The position numbers and the translations under genes were made by a program. A model generated the notes under the pieces. That model was not told the DNA's origin and searched no databases. It worked only from the letters and a program-made list of their open reading frames with translations. Positions 1 to 6,108 of a stretch of 7,117 bases of DNA are shown here, piece after piece (the stretch's first letter is position 1; every line of letters starts with the position of its first letter). Source of the DNA: Dehalococcoidia bacterium UBA5629 (GTDB lineage: Bacteria > Chloroflexota > Dehalococcoidia > GIF9 > UBA5629); contig DIKB01000136.1 in NCBI GenBank assembly GCA_002421445.1, forward strand, positions 1 through 7,117. Reading direction: 5' to 3'.

Positions 1-1611
1 TCACTTCGATTTTTCACGTAGATTCGGTTGATTGATTCGTTGAGGTAGTACATCGCTGTCTTTGAATGGCAAGGCGTATATATTTGCGTTGGATACCGGT
101 ATCTCACTGTTCGCTGGTACAGGTTGAGCTATCACCATTTGTGTTGCTGTAGTTTGTGAGGGATTCCGCTGTGCATTGGTTATAGTCTTCGGATTATCTT
201 GTGAATGTGGAACCGATAATATTTTCACCTTCTCGGTTACAACCACTATTACCTGTTGACCGATCAGAGCTGATTCACCGGCGTTCAGTCGCAGCGCTTT
301 TTTCTCGGCAAGAACAATACCTATTCTGGTGAAATCGGCGCGATAACCATCTTTCACTGCGACAAGCACATATTTCCCCGTTTCTATAAATGGATAGTCT
401 AATTGTCCATTTTCCTTTGTAGTGCCAAGAAGTATACCTTTCTCTCGTGCTAGCGCCGCATACTTTTCTGCGGCTGCTTTTTCATTTCCGTTAGCCTGCT
501 TCAGAATATCATTAATCGGATCATAATCTTTCACTTTAATAGAATAAATGCTTGCACCTGCCACAGGAGAAAACCGTACGATAGATGACGGCTGTGCGTT
601 CGATGATGGCGTTGGTGCCTGTATTATTGGCGCTGTGCCAGTTCGTAAATAGCCCTTTTCTGCTACAGTCATGGTAACTGTTTTTCCTGATTCGGCAATA
701 TTTGGCGCTTCGATACGCAACGCCTTCTGTCCGGCGATAACGATATTGATTCTGGTAAATCCCGGCACATAGCTATCTTTAACGGCTATAAGAACGTAAC
801 GATCTACGTCATTAAATGTATGATATAGCTGACCTTTACCCTCGGTTGTGCCGATGAAGAAGCCCTTTTCTTTTACCATGGCGGTGTAATTGTCCGTTAT
901 TTGATTGTTCTTGTCGTGTGCTTGCGCAACAATGCCTGCCGCCAGTGTTGTTTTAATTGCATACACGCTGGCATCAGCCACAGGAATTTGTCTGATCGAC
1001 AAAATCTGTGCTGTAGTTGCTTTCGGACTATCATCTCCCCGTTTCTGGCTGATAACCTTCGGTATAGTAGTAACAGGCTTAAATATAGGCAGTTCGGTGA
1101 CCATAATGGATATTTGCTGCCCGTCTTCGGCAATGTTCGGGGCATTTATTTGAAGATTCTTTTTTAAGGCGAGCACAACGTTGATTCTGGTAAAACCGGG
1201 AGTGAAACCGTTCTTGATAGCGATGAGTACGTAGTTCTGTGGAGCCGTTAATGTACAGGTAAGTTGGCCGTTGGCATCGGTATTGCCGAGGAATGCGCCG
1301 ATTTTTTTGGCTATATCGGCGTAGTTATTCATTAGTATTGTTGCATTGCCGGTGCTATTATCGGTCAATGATTGGTTCAGTTCGGTTGCTTTCACCGCGT
1401 AGATGGCGACATTTGGTTCGGTGTTTCGCGTGTATTTCTCAATTGTTTGTAGTGTAAATGACTGGTTCACCTCGATAATCTGAGGCGCACGTATTCCAAG
1501 TGCCTGCGCATAGATTTTTTGAGAGTTGGAATCTGCCAGTGCAGTGCCCGGTAGCGCTGCTGTCAACATGCTCGAAATGATTAAATAGGCGAATAGTTTT
1601 CTCCAGTGCAT
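1..1611 (-). CDS. Secreted protein with three ~143-residue repeats and a truncated fourth
   Basis: A 536-residue protein whose TGA stop occupies the first three bases of the window. Residues 1-26 are a typical signal peptide (K/R near the start, hydrophobic core, ALA cleavage site before Asp27), so it is probably exported. The mature part holds three related units, about residues 39-173, 207-316 and 346-461. Each has an [IV]Y[AS][IV]K strand, a KxGxxLG[NT]T segment, a G-Q-L turn, a YVL[IV]A[IV]K segment, an FTRI segment, and a closing alanine-rich patch ending in VTE or AEK. This resembles beta-sandwich repeats of the carboxypeptidase-regulatory/Ig-like type, but I cannot name the family. Linkers between units are rich in Pro, Ser, Thr and Asn. 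There is no lipobox, LPXTG motif or C-terminal membrane helix, so it is likely released or held non-covalently. The ATG start is fixed by TAAAGGAGGT seven bases upstream (1619-1628). Function is unknown; a surface or adhesion role is a guess. Confidence 0.85.
   Translation of the reverse strand: MHWRKLFAYLIISSMLTAALPGTALADSNSQKIYAQALGIRAPQIIEVNQSFTLQTIEKYTRNTEPNVAIYAVKATELNQSLTDNSTGNATILMNNYADIAKKIGAFLGNTDANGQLTCTLTAPQNYVLIAIKNGFTPGFTRINVVLALKKNLQINAPNIAEDGQQISIMVTELPIFKPVTTIPKVISQKRGDDSPKATTAQILSIRQIPVADASVYAIKTTLAAGIVAQAHDKNNQITDNYTAMVKEKGFFIGTTEGKGQLYHTFNDVDRYVLIAVKDSYVPGFTRINIVIAGQKALRIEAPNIAESGKTVTMTVAEKGYLRTGTAPIIQAPTPSSNAQPSSIVRFSPVAGASIYSIKVKDYDPINDILKQANGNEKAAAEKYAALAREKGILLGTTKENGQLDYPFIETGKYVLVAVKDGYRADFTRIGIVLAEKKALRLNAGESALIGQQVIVVVTEKVKILSVPHSQDNPKTITNAQRNPSQTTATQMVIAQPVPANSEIPVSNANIYALPFKDSDVLPQRINQPNLREKSK
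61..1497 (-). repeat. Protein-level tandem repeats inside the secreted protein (3 full units + 1 partial)
   Basis: Landmark segments align the units: GNTDANGQL at residue 109, GTTEGKGQL at 254 and GTTKENGQL at 396, a spacing of 145 and 142 residues. The FTRI motif recurs at about 140, 285 and 427. A fourth unit begins near residue 496 (PVPANSEIPVSNANIYALP, matching the opening of units 2 and 3) but ends after about 20 residues. The units have diverged, so this is old duplication within the gene rather than recent DNA repetition. Confidence 0.8.
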
Positions 1612-1657
1612 TATGGTGACCTCCTTTAGATATGCTCATCTGACATACTAAACGAAG

Positions 1658-1688
1658 ATTACAGTGAAAAGGTTTAGTCTTCGGTCAA
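1658..1688 (-). promoter_or_regulatory. Possible promoter for the secreted repeat protein
   Basis: On the minus strand TTGACC (1688-1683) is followed after 19 bases by TGTAAT (1663-1658). Both hexamers match the sigma70 consensus at five of six positions, but the spacer is longer than the preferred 17. The start of transcription would lie about 40 bases before the ATG. The -35 overlaps the -35 of the divergent promoter. Confidence 0.3.
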
Positions 1689-1697
1689 CAACCTTTT
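1667..1697. repeat. 8-bp inverted repeat in the divergent promoter region
   Basis: AAAAGGTT (1667-1674) and AACCTTTT (1690-1697) are perfect inverted copies separated by 15 bases. The dyad covers the -35 element and part of the spacer of the plus-strand promoter, and the -35 and spacer of the minus-strand candidate. This is where a repressor or activator shared by the two divergent genes could bind. Its low GC and lack of an upstream gene make a terminator less likely. Confidence 0.4.
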
Positions 1698-1713
1698 ATG
1701 CTTGCTGTATAAT
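1685..1713 (+). promoter_or_regulatory. Sigma70-type promoter for the 1753 gene
   Basis: A perfect TATAAT -10 box lies at 1708-1713, with TCAACA (four of six matches to TTGACA) at 1685-1690 and an ideal 17-base spacer. Transcription would begin near 1720, downstream of the TTG at 1702 and upstream of the ATG at 1753. It therefore also decides which start codon is used. Confidence 0.6.
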
Positions 1714-1752
1714 AAAGAGCATTGTATTGTGTTTGTGTCGAGGGCACTTCGT

Positions 1753-2079
1753 ATGACCGATGAGATAAAAAAAGCTGAGACGATATCTCCTGAAAAGGCA
1801 AAGCCTGCGCCAAACAAAGGCAACGTTACCTGGATAATGCTATCGATTGTCTTTGGAATCATTGGTGGCGGGATTGCATGGCTGGCATTGCGGAAGCGAT
1901 CTGCTTCCGCAGCGTTGACCTGTTTTCTGATTGGCACAGGAGTTACAGCCTTAACGGGAGCCGGTATTTTCCTTGTATTGTTTATGGTCGACCGCCCTGA
2001 TAATCCCAGATATACATTTGACCAGGTGCTGTCCGCGGCTGTGCAGATGAGTCCCGAATGTAACTCTGTTCATACCTGA
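1753..2079 (+). CDS. Small two-helix membrane protein, 5' part before an in-frame TGA
   Basis: A 108-residue reading frame. Residues 1-24 are charged and Lys/Pro-rich. Hydrophobic segments at about 25-46 and 53-79 are probable membrane helices joined by a short LRKRS loop, followed by a polar domain from residue 80. The charge pattern does not settle which side the polar domain faces. The ATG at 1753 is preferred because GAGGG sits eight bases upstream (1740-1744); the alternative TTG at 1702 lies ahead of the -10 box and would not be transcribed from that promoter. The frame stops at TGA (2077-2079), yet the same frame stays open and protein-like to 2277, so the gene was probably 174 residues long. 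It is either broken, read through, or affected by a one-base sequence error. The family is not recognised. The domain opens with a YTFDQVLSAA...SPEC pattern, and extra cysteines follow the stop. Confidence 0.6.
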   Translation: MTDEIKKAETISPEKAKPAPNKGNVTWIMLSIVFGIIGGGIAWLALRKRSASAALTCFLIGTGVTALTGAGIFLVLFMVDRPDNPRYTFDQVLSAAVQMSPECNSVHT

Positions 2080-2277
2080 GGATGTGATACTCCTTCGGCG
2101 GAGGAGAAACCTGAGTTTAACATCGCATACGCAGGAAAGGGCAGGTGGCTGGTCGTGAAGACCTGCTCAGTCAATCCTGCATGGGACGGCGCATGGTATT
2201 TTATTGAAGAAAATGGTGAATTTGTGTGGGATCAGGACTACTTTGACAATCAGAATTCATCAGTCCAGAAGAATTAA
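2077..2277 (+). other. In-frame TGA and continuation of the 1753 gene (nonsense mutation or readthrough)
   Basis: The TGA would be codon 109. After it the same frame reads 65 more residues, from GCDTPSAEEK to a TAA at 2275-2277. Aromatic clusters (GRWLVV, GAWYFIEENGEF, DQDYF) look like a folded beta domain rather than random translation. Two cysteines follow the TGA, one two codons later and one about 30 codons on. I see no start codon with a ribosome site that would make this a separate gene. A short CTCC/GGAG hairpin (2090-2093 with 2100-2103, loop TTCGGC) lies 10-24 bases after the TGA. That is roughly where a bacterial SECIS would sit, but the stem is only four pairs. A nonsense change from CGA, GGA or TGG is the simpler reading. 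Confidence 0.6.
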
Positions 2278-2303
2278 CGCAATGATGGGCAGGAGGCAAT
2301 ACG

Positions 2304-2795
2304 ATGGTGTCGAAATCGAAAAAATCATGGCGTGAGAAGCTTAACAATGACCATGGCTTGCCGAAAGTTGAAATTATCAACGGCAAAATGAGCAGGCGAT
2401 GGGGTACCGGGACGGTGGTAATTCCCGCACCGAGGGAGGTGGATGAAATTATGAGGAAAGTGCCTAAAGGGAAGTTGATTACCATTAATGATATCCGTGC
2501 CATCCTTGCCAGGAGGCATGGTGCTACGATCGGCTGCCCGATAACGACAGGTATCTTTGCCTGGGTGGCTGCGCATGCGGCGATGGAGGCGTTAGCCGAA
2601 GGTGAGAAGGATATCACACCCTACTGGCGAACGTTGAAAACCGGCGGCTATTTGAATGAGAAATACCCGGGTGGTGTTGAAGATCAGGCAAAGAAGCTGC
2701 AGGAAGAAGGGCATAATATTGAGCCTGGTAAAGGAAAAAAACCGCCAAAGGTAAAGGACTTTGAACTCCGCCTGATTACGTCTATAGATAAATAA
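2304..2795 (+). CDS. MGMT-family (alkyltransferase-like) winged-helix protein lacking the active-site Cys
   Basis: A 163-residue protein related to the C-terminal DNA-binding domain of O6-alkylguanine-DNA alkyltransferase. The winged-helix signature VPKGKLITINDIRAIL is at residues 53-68. The segment ITPYWRTLKTGGYLNEKYPGG (residues 104-124) aligns with the family's iPCHRVv..dG.l.gy.gG region. In true alkyltransferases the Cys of PCHR accepts the alkyl group; here the tetrad is PYWR (106-109). The protein therefore probably binds DNA, possibly flagging alkylated bases as the ATL proteins do (PWHR in E. coli), without repairing by alkyl transfer. One Cys exists elsewhere (Cys78, in IGCPITTG), in place of the usual region with the Arg finger. 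The basic N-terminus (1-40) and Lys-rich C-terminus flank the domain. The start is supported by AGGAGG (2291-2296) seven bases before the ATG. It lies 26 bases after the preceding frame ends and is probably co-transcribed with it. The family call is fairly sure; the function is inferred. Confidence 0.8.
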   Translation: MVSKSKKSWREKLNNDHGLPKVEIINGKMSRRWGTGTVVIPAPREVDEIMRKVPKGKLITINDIRAILARRHGATIGCPITTGIFAWVAAHAAMEALAEGEKDITPYWRTLKTGGYLNEKYPGGVEDQAKKLQEEGHNIEPGKGKKPPKVKDFELRLITSIDK

Positions 2796-2812
2796 TATCG
2801 GAGAGGTTCATA

Positions 2813-2923
2813 ATGAAAATTGGTGTTTGTGGTATCGCTACGGCGGGCATTGGGCACAGATTGACCGGAACAGCGTGGTGCTCAGATAGCGGTCGCCGCG
2901 GTCCGGCAGTATCACGACGATAA
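2813..2923 (+). CDS. Short orphan gene start (36 codons), probable remnant
   Basis: The ATG is preceded by a good ribosome site, GGAGAGG (2800-2806), six bases away and 17 bases after the previous stop, so this was probably a real downstream gene. The protein begins MKIGVCGIATAGIGH, then turns into low-quality sequence that is simply the opposite strand of the cysM C-terminus, and stops at 2921-2923. The first nine residues resemble the start of DUF3795-type Cys-rich proteins (MKIGVCG[IL]AC...), but the expected following cysteines are absent, so this match is weak. Most likely only the 5' end of the gene survives, joined to cysM by a deletion or rearrangement somewhere near 2838-2870. Confidence 0.35.
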   Translation: MKIGVCGIATAGIGHRLTGTAWCSDSGRRGPAVSRR

Positions 2924-3791
2924 TTCCTTTGCTCATCCTCTTTGCTATACGTAACGCTCCGGCTACCGCTGCTCCGCTGGATATTCCGAGAAACAGGCCT
3001 TCTCTGGTGGCGAGGGTGCGGGTCACCTCGAATGCATCGTTATCTTCCACCACTATTTTCTCATCGAACCAATCCTATCGATAAATCTTCGGAACTTATG
3101 GATTCAGTCAAATTTTTCAGTCCCTGAATGCTGTGTCCCATGGTCGGCTCAACGCCGATCACCGTGACCTCCGGTTTTTTATCCTTGAGATATTTCCCTG
3201 TGCCCATGAGTGTCCCGGTCGTTCCCATGCCGGCAACAAAGACATTCACCTCTCCGTGTGTCTGTTGCAGTATCTCGGGGCCTGTTGTTTCATAATGTGA
3301 CAGAACATTGCTCTCGTTTGCAAATTGATTGGGCATGTAGTAATGTTCCGGTTCTTCATTGACGAATTTGTGTGCTCTGCGGATAGCGCCATCCGTGCTC
3401 TCCTGTGCGGGAGTAAGCACTACCTCTGCACCGAGTGCACTGAGGACGTCTTGTCGTTCACGGCTGACGCATTCCGGCATAAACAATTTGACTTTGTATC
3501 CTTTGGCCGCACCGATCATTGCCAGTGAGATGCCGGTATTGCCTGATGTCGGTTCCACGATGGTTTTCTCCCTTGTAAGCTCGCCGGATTCTTCAGCATT
3601 CTTGATCATGTAGTAAGCCGGTCGATCCTTTGCTGAGCCGCCGGGGTTGGATCCTTCGAGTTTTCCGAGGATGGTCACTTTCGGATTACCGTTGAGATTT
3701 TTAATTCTACAAGAGGGGTATTTCCGATTGCATGGAATAGACTATTTGTTCCATTTGAGATGGTTATTTGCTCTTTCTTTGTGGTCGTCAT
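2838..3791 (-). pseudogene. cysM: Disrupted cysteine synthase B (O-acetylserine sulfhydrylase-like)
   Basis: Joined across three lesions this encodes about 317 residues of a PLP-dependent cysteine synthase, which makes cysteine from O-acetylserine (or phosphoserine) and sulfide. Visible family marks are AIGNTPLVEL near residue 20, the PLP lysine in NPGGSAKDR (about Lys55), the substrate loop EPTSGNTGI, the phosphate loop GMGTTGT, GLFLGISSGAAVAGAL, and LPDRGDRYLST. GMGTTGT and DRGDRYLST favour CysM over CysK. The lesions are: one A missing from the run at 3698-3702, after which the frame reaches TGA; one extra A at 3096-3097, inside ESI/VPKIYR; and an in-frame TAG at 3075-3077 between KIYR and DWFDEKIVVED. 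The two indels cancel. The ATG at 3791 has no ribosome site and nearly abuts the promoter; an ATG at 3754 in another frame is possible only with a further indel. The end (SICAQCPP then TAG) runs past the usual C-terminus into the convergent orphan start. Family certain; real decay versus sequence error is open. Confidence 0.85.
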
Positions 3792-3794
3792 TTG

Positions 3795-3828
3795 ATTATA
3801 TCATGCGAAATTATAATCCTGTTGTCAA
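3795..3828 (-). promoter_or_regulatory. Promoter region of the cysM pseudogene
   Basis: On the minus strand a perfect TTGACA (3828-3823) is followed after 17 bases by CATGAT (3805-3800, four of six), with a perfect TATAAT just beyond it (3800-3795, 22-base spacer). Either -10 places the transcription start at or within a few bases of the ATG at 3791, implying a leaderless message or a slightly downstream start. Confidence 0.45.
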
Positions 3829-3915
3829 TTTTTTGAGTGGCAGTAACTTGCCGAGATAGCGGTTGACAGGTGAACGGACTGGGTTCATAATTAAGAACGT
3901 AACCTCATAATTTCG
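3806..3915. repeat. Mirrored ATAATTTCG motif flanking the divergent intergenic region
   Basis: CGAAATTAT at 3806-3814 and ATAATTTCG at 3907-3915 are perfect 9-bp inverted copies, 92 bases apart. Each lies about 15-16 bases ahead of its gene's ATG (3791 minus, 3932 plus) in the same orientation relative to that gene. The plus side also has CATAATT twice (3886-3892 and 3906-3912), 20 bases apart. This could be a shared regulator site; AT-richness makes chance copies possible. Confidence 0.3.
3863..3891 (+). promoter_or_regulatory. Strong sigma70-type promoter for the 3932-6666 gene run
   Basis: A perfect TTGACA (3863-3868), a 17-base spacer and CATAAT (3886-3891, five of six matches) make the best full promoter in the window. 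Transcription would start near 3898, leaving a 5' leader of about 34 bases before the ATG at 3932. Confidence 0.65.
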
Positions 3916-3931
3916 AATTAGTGACAAAAAA

Positions 3932-4393
3932 ATGAAATCATCAAGTCGTCTTCTTATTGTTTTTGGCATTGCCATCGGGGCAATGGTGCTGATTGCTATC
4001 ATACTTGTCATGGCTCTGTCCGGGGAGAAATCAGTTTCGTTGTTGCCCGAAGGTACACCTGAGGGCACCGTCCAGAGGTTTTTTATCGCGTTACAGGATG
4101 AGGATTATATAAAGGCATATACTTATATCACGCCCCCGGCCAACGATAAAATGTCCTATGATGCGTGGAGAAGTTCGTATTATCGCTCATCTGAAAAAAG
4201 TGTATGGAAGGTGACGATTGGAAAATCGAAGATAACCGGCGATGAGGCAACTGTTGATGTGGTTATCGATGTTTTTCGCCCGCAGGGGCCTTTCTCTGAG
4301 CCTGTCAATACAAACCGGATGAATTTCTCCCTGAAGAAAGCCGGATCAAGCTGGACTATAACCTCTCCTGTTGATCTATGGTGGCTTTATTGA
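3932..4393 (+). CDS. Membrane-anchored protein with a probable NTF2-like (DUF4878-type) domain
   Basis: A 153-residue protein with one N-terminal hydrophobic helix (about residues 7-29). No cysteine follows it, so it is an uncleaved anchor rather than a lipoprotein. The rest, from residue 40, is outside the membrane. The pattern PEGTVQRFFIALQDEDYIKAY, then a helix with DAWRSSYY, then EATVDVVIDV and MNFSLKKAGSSWTI, is the usual helix-helix-sheet order of small NTF2-fold domains such as DUF4878. In these a short helix pair caps a curved sheet ending in a [K]xxGxW[KT]I strand. Such domains bind ligands or partners outside the cell; no catalytic residues can be named. Start choice is by the first ATG after a good promoter; no Shine-Dalgarno site is visible (GTGACAAAAAA precedes it). 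It ends 11 bases before the next gene, which suggests co-transcription. Domain assignment is by pattern only. Confidence 0.75.
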   Translation: MKSSSRLLIVFGIAIGAMVLIAIILVMALSGEKSVSLLPEGTPEGTVQRFFIALQDEDYIKAYTYITPPANDKMSYDAWRSSYYRSSEKSVWKVTIGKSKITGDEATVDVVIDVFRPQGPFSEPVNTNRMNFSLKKAGSSWTITSPVDLWWLY

Positions 4394-4404
4394 CGATGGT
4401 ATAA

Positions 4405-6108
4405 ATGAGTACAAGTAAACGGGTTTTCTTTTATATAGTCTCGCTTGTCGGATTGGGCATATTTGCCGGCGGCATCGGCAATCTGTTGCGATTGTTTTTT
4501 GATGTCGTGGTTAAATCCGATCTATCCAAGATCGGTGGTGCTGCATTTACCCGCGATCAGCTCAGCTTCGGCATCGCAATGCTGGTTATCGGTGGACTAT
4601 TGTGGTTCTTCTTCTGGCGAAACATTCAAAAGCATGTCGCGGATAATTCTGCCGAAATTGCTTCTGTTGCCCGTAAATTTTATATCGATATAATTTTGCT
4701 GGCATCAGCGTTGACTGCTCTGATATCCGCCTTAATTTTTTTGCAATGGCTGCTTGCCGGTATGCCTCTAATCTCATTTTCCTCGGGTGGCACTGCTGCG
4801 ATGATCGTGGCAGCAGGTATCTGGTACTATCACTGGAAGATTGAAGCAAAAGAAGGACAACCTTCATCTTCGGCAAAAACTCTTCGGCGATGGTATGTCT
4901 ATATTATGTGCGCATGGGGTCTTAGCTGGTTTTCATTCGGGCTGGTGCAGATGGTGAATACGACGGTTCTGTATCTGCCAGTATGGGGAAGCACAGTAAC
5001 CTCAGGATCATTCTGGAATGGCAATGTGCAGGCAAGTATCGCATCAATTCTCATCGGAGGACTGGCATGGGTATTTCACTGGTTTCGTGCGGCAAAGGAT
5101 GATTTCGGTTCTGTTCTGCGAAATGTCTATCTTTATCTGCTCACTGTATTCGGTGGGGCGTTAGCCGGGCTGATAGCCCTGACGGCGTTTACATATCAAA
5201 TACTGCGTTTCTTCATCAGCGGTCCGGCTGCTGCCGATGCACGTTATTTCCAATTTCTGGGATGGACGGTTCCGACCATAGTTGTTGCCGGTGCTATCTG
5301 GGCTTATCACCAGCAAAAGGCGCAAGAGGAAGCATCGCGCGGGGATATGCAGTATTTTTCAGCGCGCAGAGTTCTTCTCTATCTTATGGCCTTCATCGGC
5401 CTGGGGACGCTGGTTGCGGGATTGATGATGCTTCTGGGGATACTTCTTGATGTCTGGATCAACGCTGCAAATAGCGGGACTGTTATTATTGCGGCGGGTT
5501 GGTGGCATAATCAGCTTGCGTTGAGCCTGGCAATGCTTATTGTTGCTGTGCCGGTATGGTATTACTATTGGAACCAGGTTATTCGTGTAGTTGAGAGCGG
5601 AGGCATCGAGGAATGGAGATCGCGTTCACGGCGTATTTTTCTCTATGTAATTCTTGGTGTCACGATCATTGCCCTAACTGCGGCAATGGTCAATATCATT
5701 TATCAATTATTGAATGGTATGCTGCAGGGCAGTTTTGATGTCGTCGTCCTTCGTAATATCAAATGGAGTCTGCAGACATTGGTGGTGACGGCTCCGGTGC
5801 TCATATATCATCTATATGTGTTACGGCAGGATCAACAGCGTGGTGCTGAGACGGTTGTCCAGCAAAAAAACGTTACCGTACTGGCAGGCGAACAATCTGC
5901 TAATTCGATTATCCGTCTGGAGAAAGAGCTTGGATATTCTGTACGCAGGCTGGTCGTCTCTTCTACGCCCGGAATGCATCTGTTGGCTGACCTGTCAGAA
6001 GAGGATATCGCAAAACTATCGAATGCTATTCGTCAAGCGTCCACAAAAAAAGTCATGGTTGTTGCTATCGCAGAGAAGCTGTTGGTTTTGCCGTACGAAG
6101 AAAAATAG
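4405..6108 (+). CDS. Polytopic membrane protein of six DUF5671-like units with a soluble C-terminal tail
   Basis: A 567-residue integral membrane protein. Six related units occupy about residues 5-74, 89-146, 160-229, 237-306, 318-393 and 407-476. Each starts with a basic residue and an aromatic-rich helix ([RK].[FVL].[YL][IL]) and ends with a helix closing in W-x-[FY]-x-W or a relative: WFFFW at 67, WYYHW at 140, WVFHW at 222, WAYHQ at 299, WYYYW at 385 and LIYHL at 466, followed by a charged cytoplasmic linker. Two to three helices per unit give at least twelve in all. This fits my recollection of DUF5671 proteins, whose function is unknown. Residues about 477-567 form a non-membrane domain with a VTVLAG strand, two likely helices (RLEKELGYSVRRL, SEEDIAKLSNAIR) and a VMVVAIAEKLLVL strand; I do not recognise it. 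The ribosome site is weak (GATGG at 4395-4399). The gene follows the 3932 gene by 11 bases, so translation may be coupled. No transporter or enzyme motif is evident. Confidence 0.8.
   Translation: MSTSKRVFFYIVSLVGLGIFAGGIGNLLRLFFDVVVKSDLSKIGGAAFTRDQLSFGIAMLVIGGLLWFFFWRNIQKHVADNSAEIASVARKFYIDIILLASALTALISALIFLQWLLAGMPLISFSSGGTAAMIVAAGIWYYHWKIEAKEGQPSSSAKTLRRWYVYIMCAWGLSWFSFGLVQMVNTTVLYLPVWGSTVTSGSFWNGNVQASIASILIGGLAWVFHWFRAAKDDFGSVLRNVYLYLLTVFGGALAGLIALTAFTYQILRFFISGPAAADARYFQFLGWTVPTIVVAGAIWAYHQQKAQEEASRGDMQYFSARRVLLYLMAFIGLGTLVAGLMMLLGILLDVWINAANSGTVIIAAGWWHNQLALSLAMLIVAVPVWYYYWNQVIRVVESGGIEEWRSRSRRIFLYVILGVTIIALTAAMVNIIYQLLNGMLQGSFDVVVLRNIKWSLQTLVVTAPVLIYHLYVLRQDQQRGAETVVQQKNVTVLAGEQSANSIIRLEKELGYSVRRLVVSSTPGMHLLADLSEEDIAKLSNAIRQASTKKVMVVAIAEKLLVLPYEEK
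4417..5832 (+). repeat. Six internal membrane units in the 4405 gene
   Basis: Repetition is visible at protein level only: opening aromatic/basic helices at residues 5, 91, 161, 240, 321 and 410, and closing W-rich helices at 67, 140, 222, 299, 385 and 466. Unit spacing is about 70-90 residues. Units 1 and 5 are the most alike: VGLGIFAGGIGNLLRLFFDV versus IGLGTLVAGLMMLLGILLDV, then a DQLSFGIAML versus NQLALSLAML helix. This suggests a duplication of a larger block. Confidence 0.65.

Noticed and set aside
897..1167. Several open frames on both strands within the secreted repeat protein
   Set aside because: They lie wholly inside the 1-1611 gene, lack ribosome sites and have Cys/Ser/Arg-rich compositions typical of shadow translation.
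1702..1752. Upstream TTG start extending the 1753 gene by 17 residues
   Set aside because: It sits ahead of the TATAAT box and has no ribosome site; the added residues are not family-like, and ATG 1753 has GAGGG at a good distance.
2077..2110. A confident bacterial SECIS element after the TGA
   Set aside because: The hairpin has only four or five pairs, no supported conserved loop G placement, and no Sec machinery is visible in the window. It is kept only as a possibility.
2201..2617. Minus-strand 138-residue frame opposite the MGMT-like gene
   Set aside because: It is antisense to a clear conserved protein with a good ribosome site, and has no recognisable motifs of its own.
2838..3678. 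Two separate genes for the N- and C-terminal parts of a cysteine synthase
   Set aside because: The pieces abut exactly at conserved positions of one protein. The second has no ribosome site, and the frame between them resumes the family sequence, so this is one broken gene.
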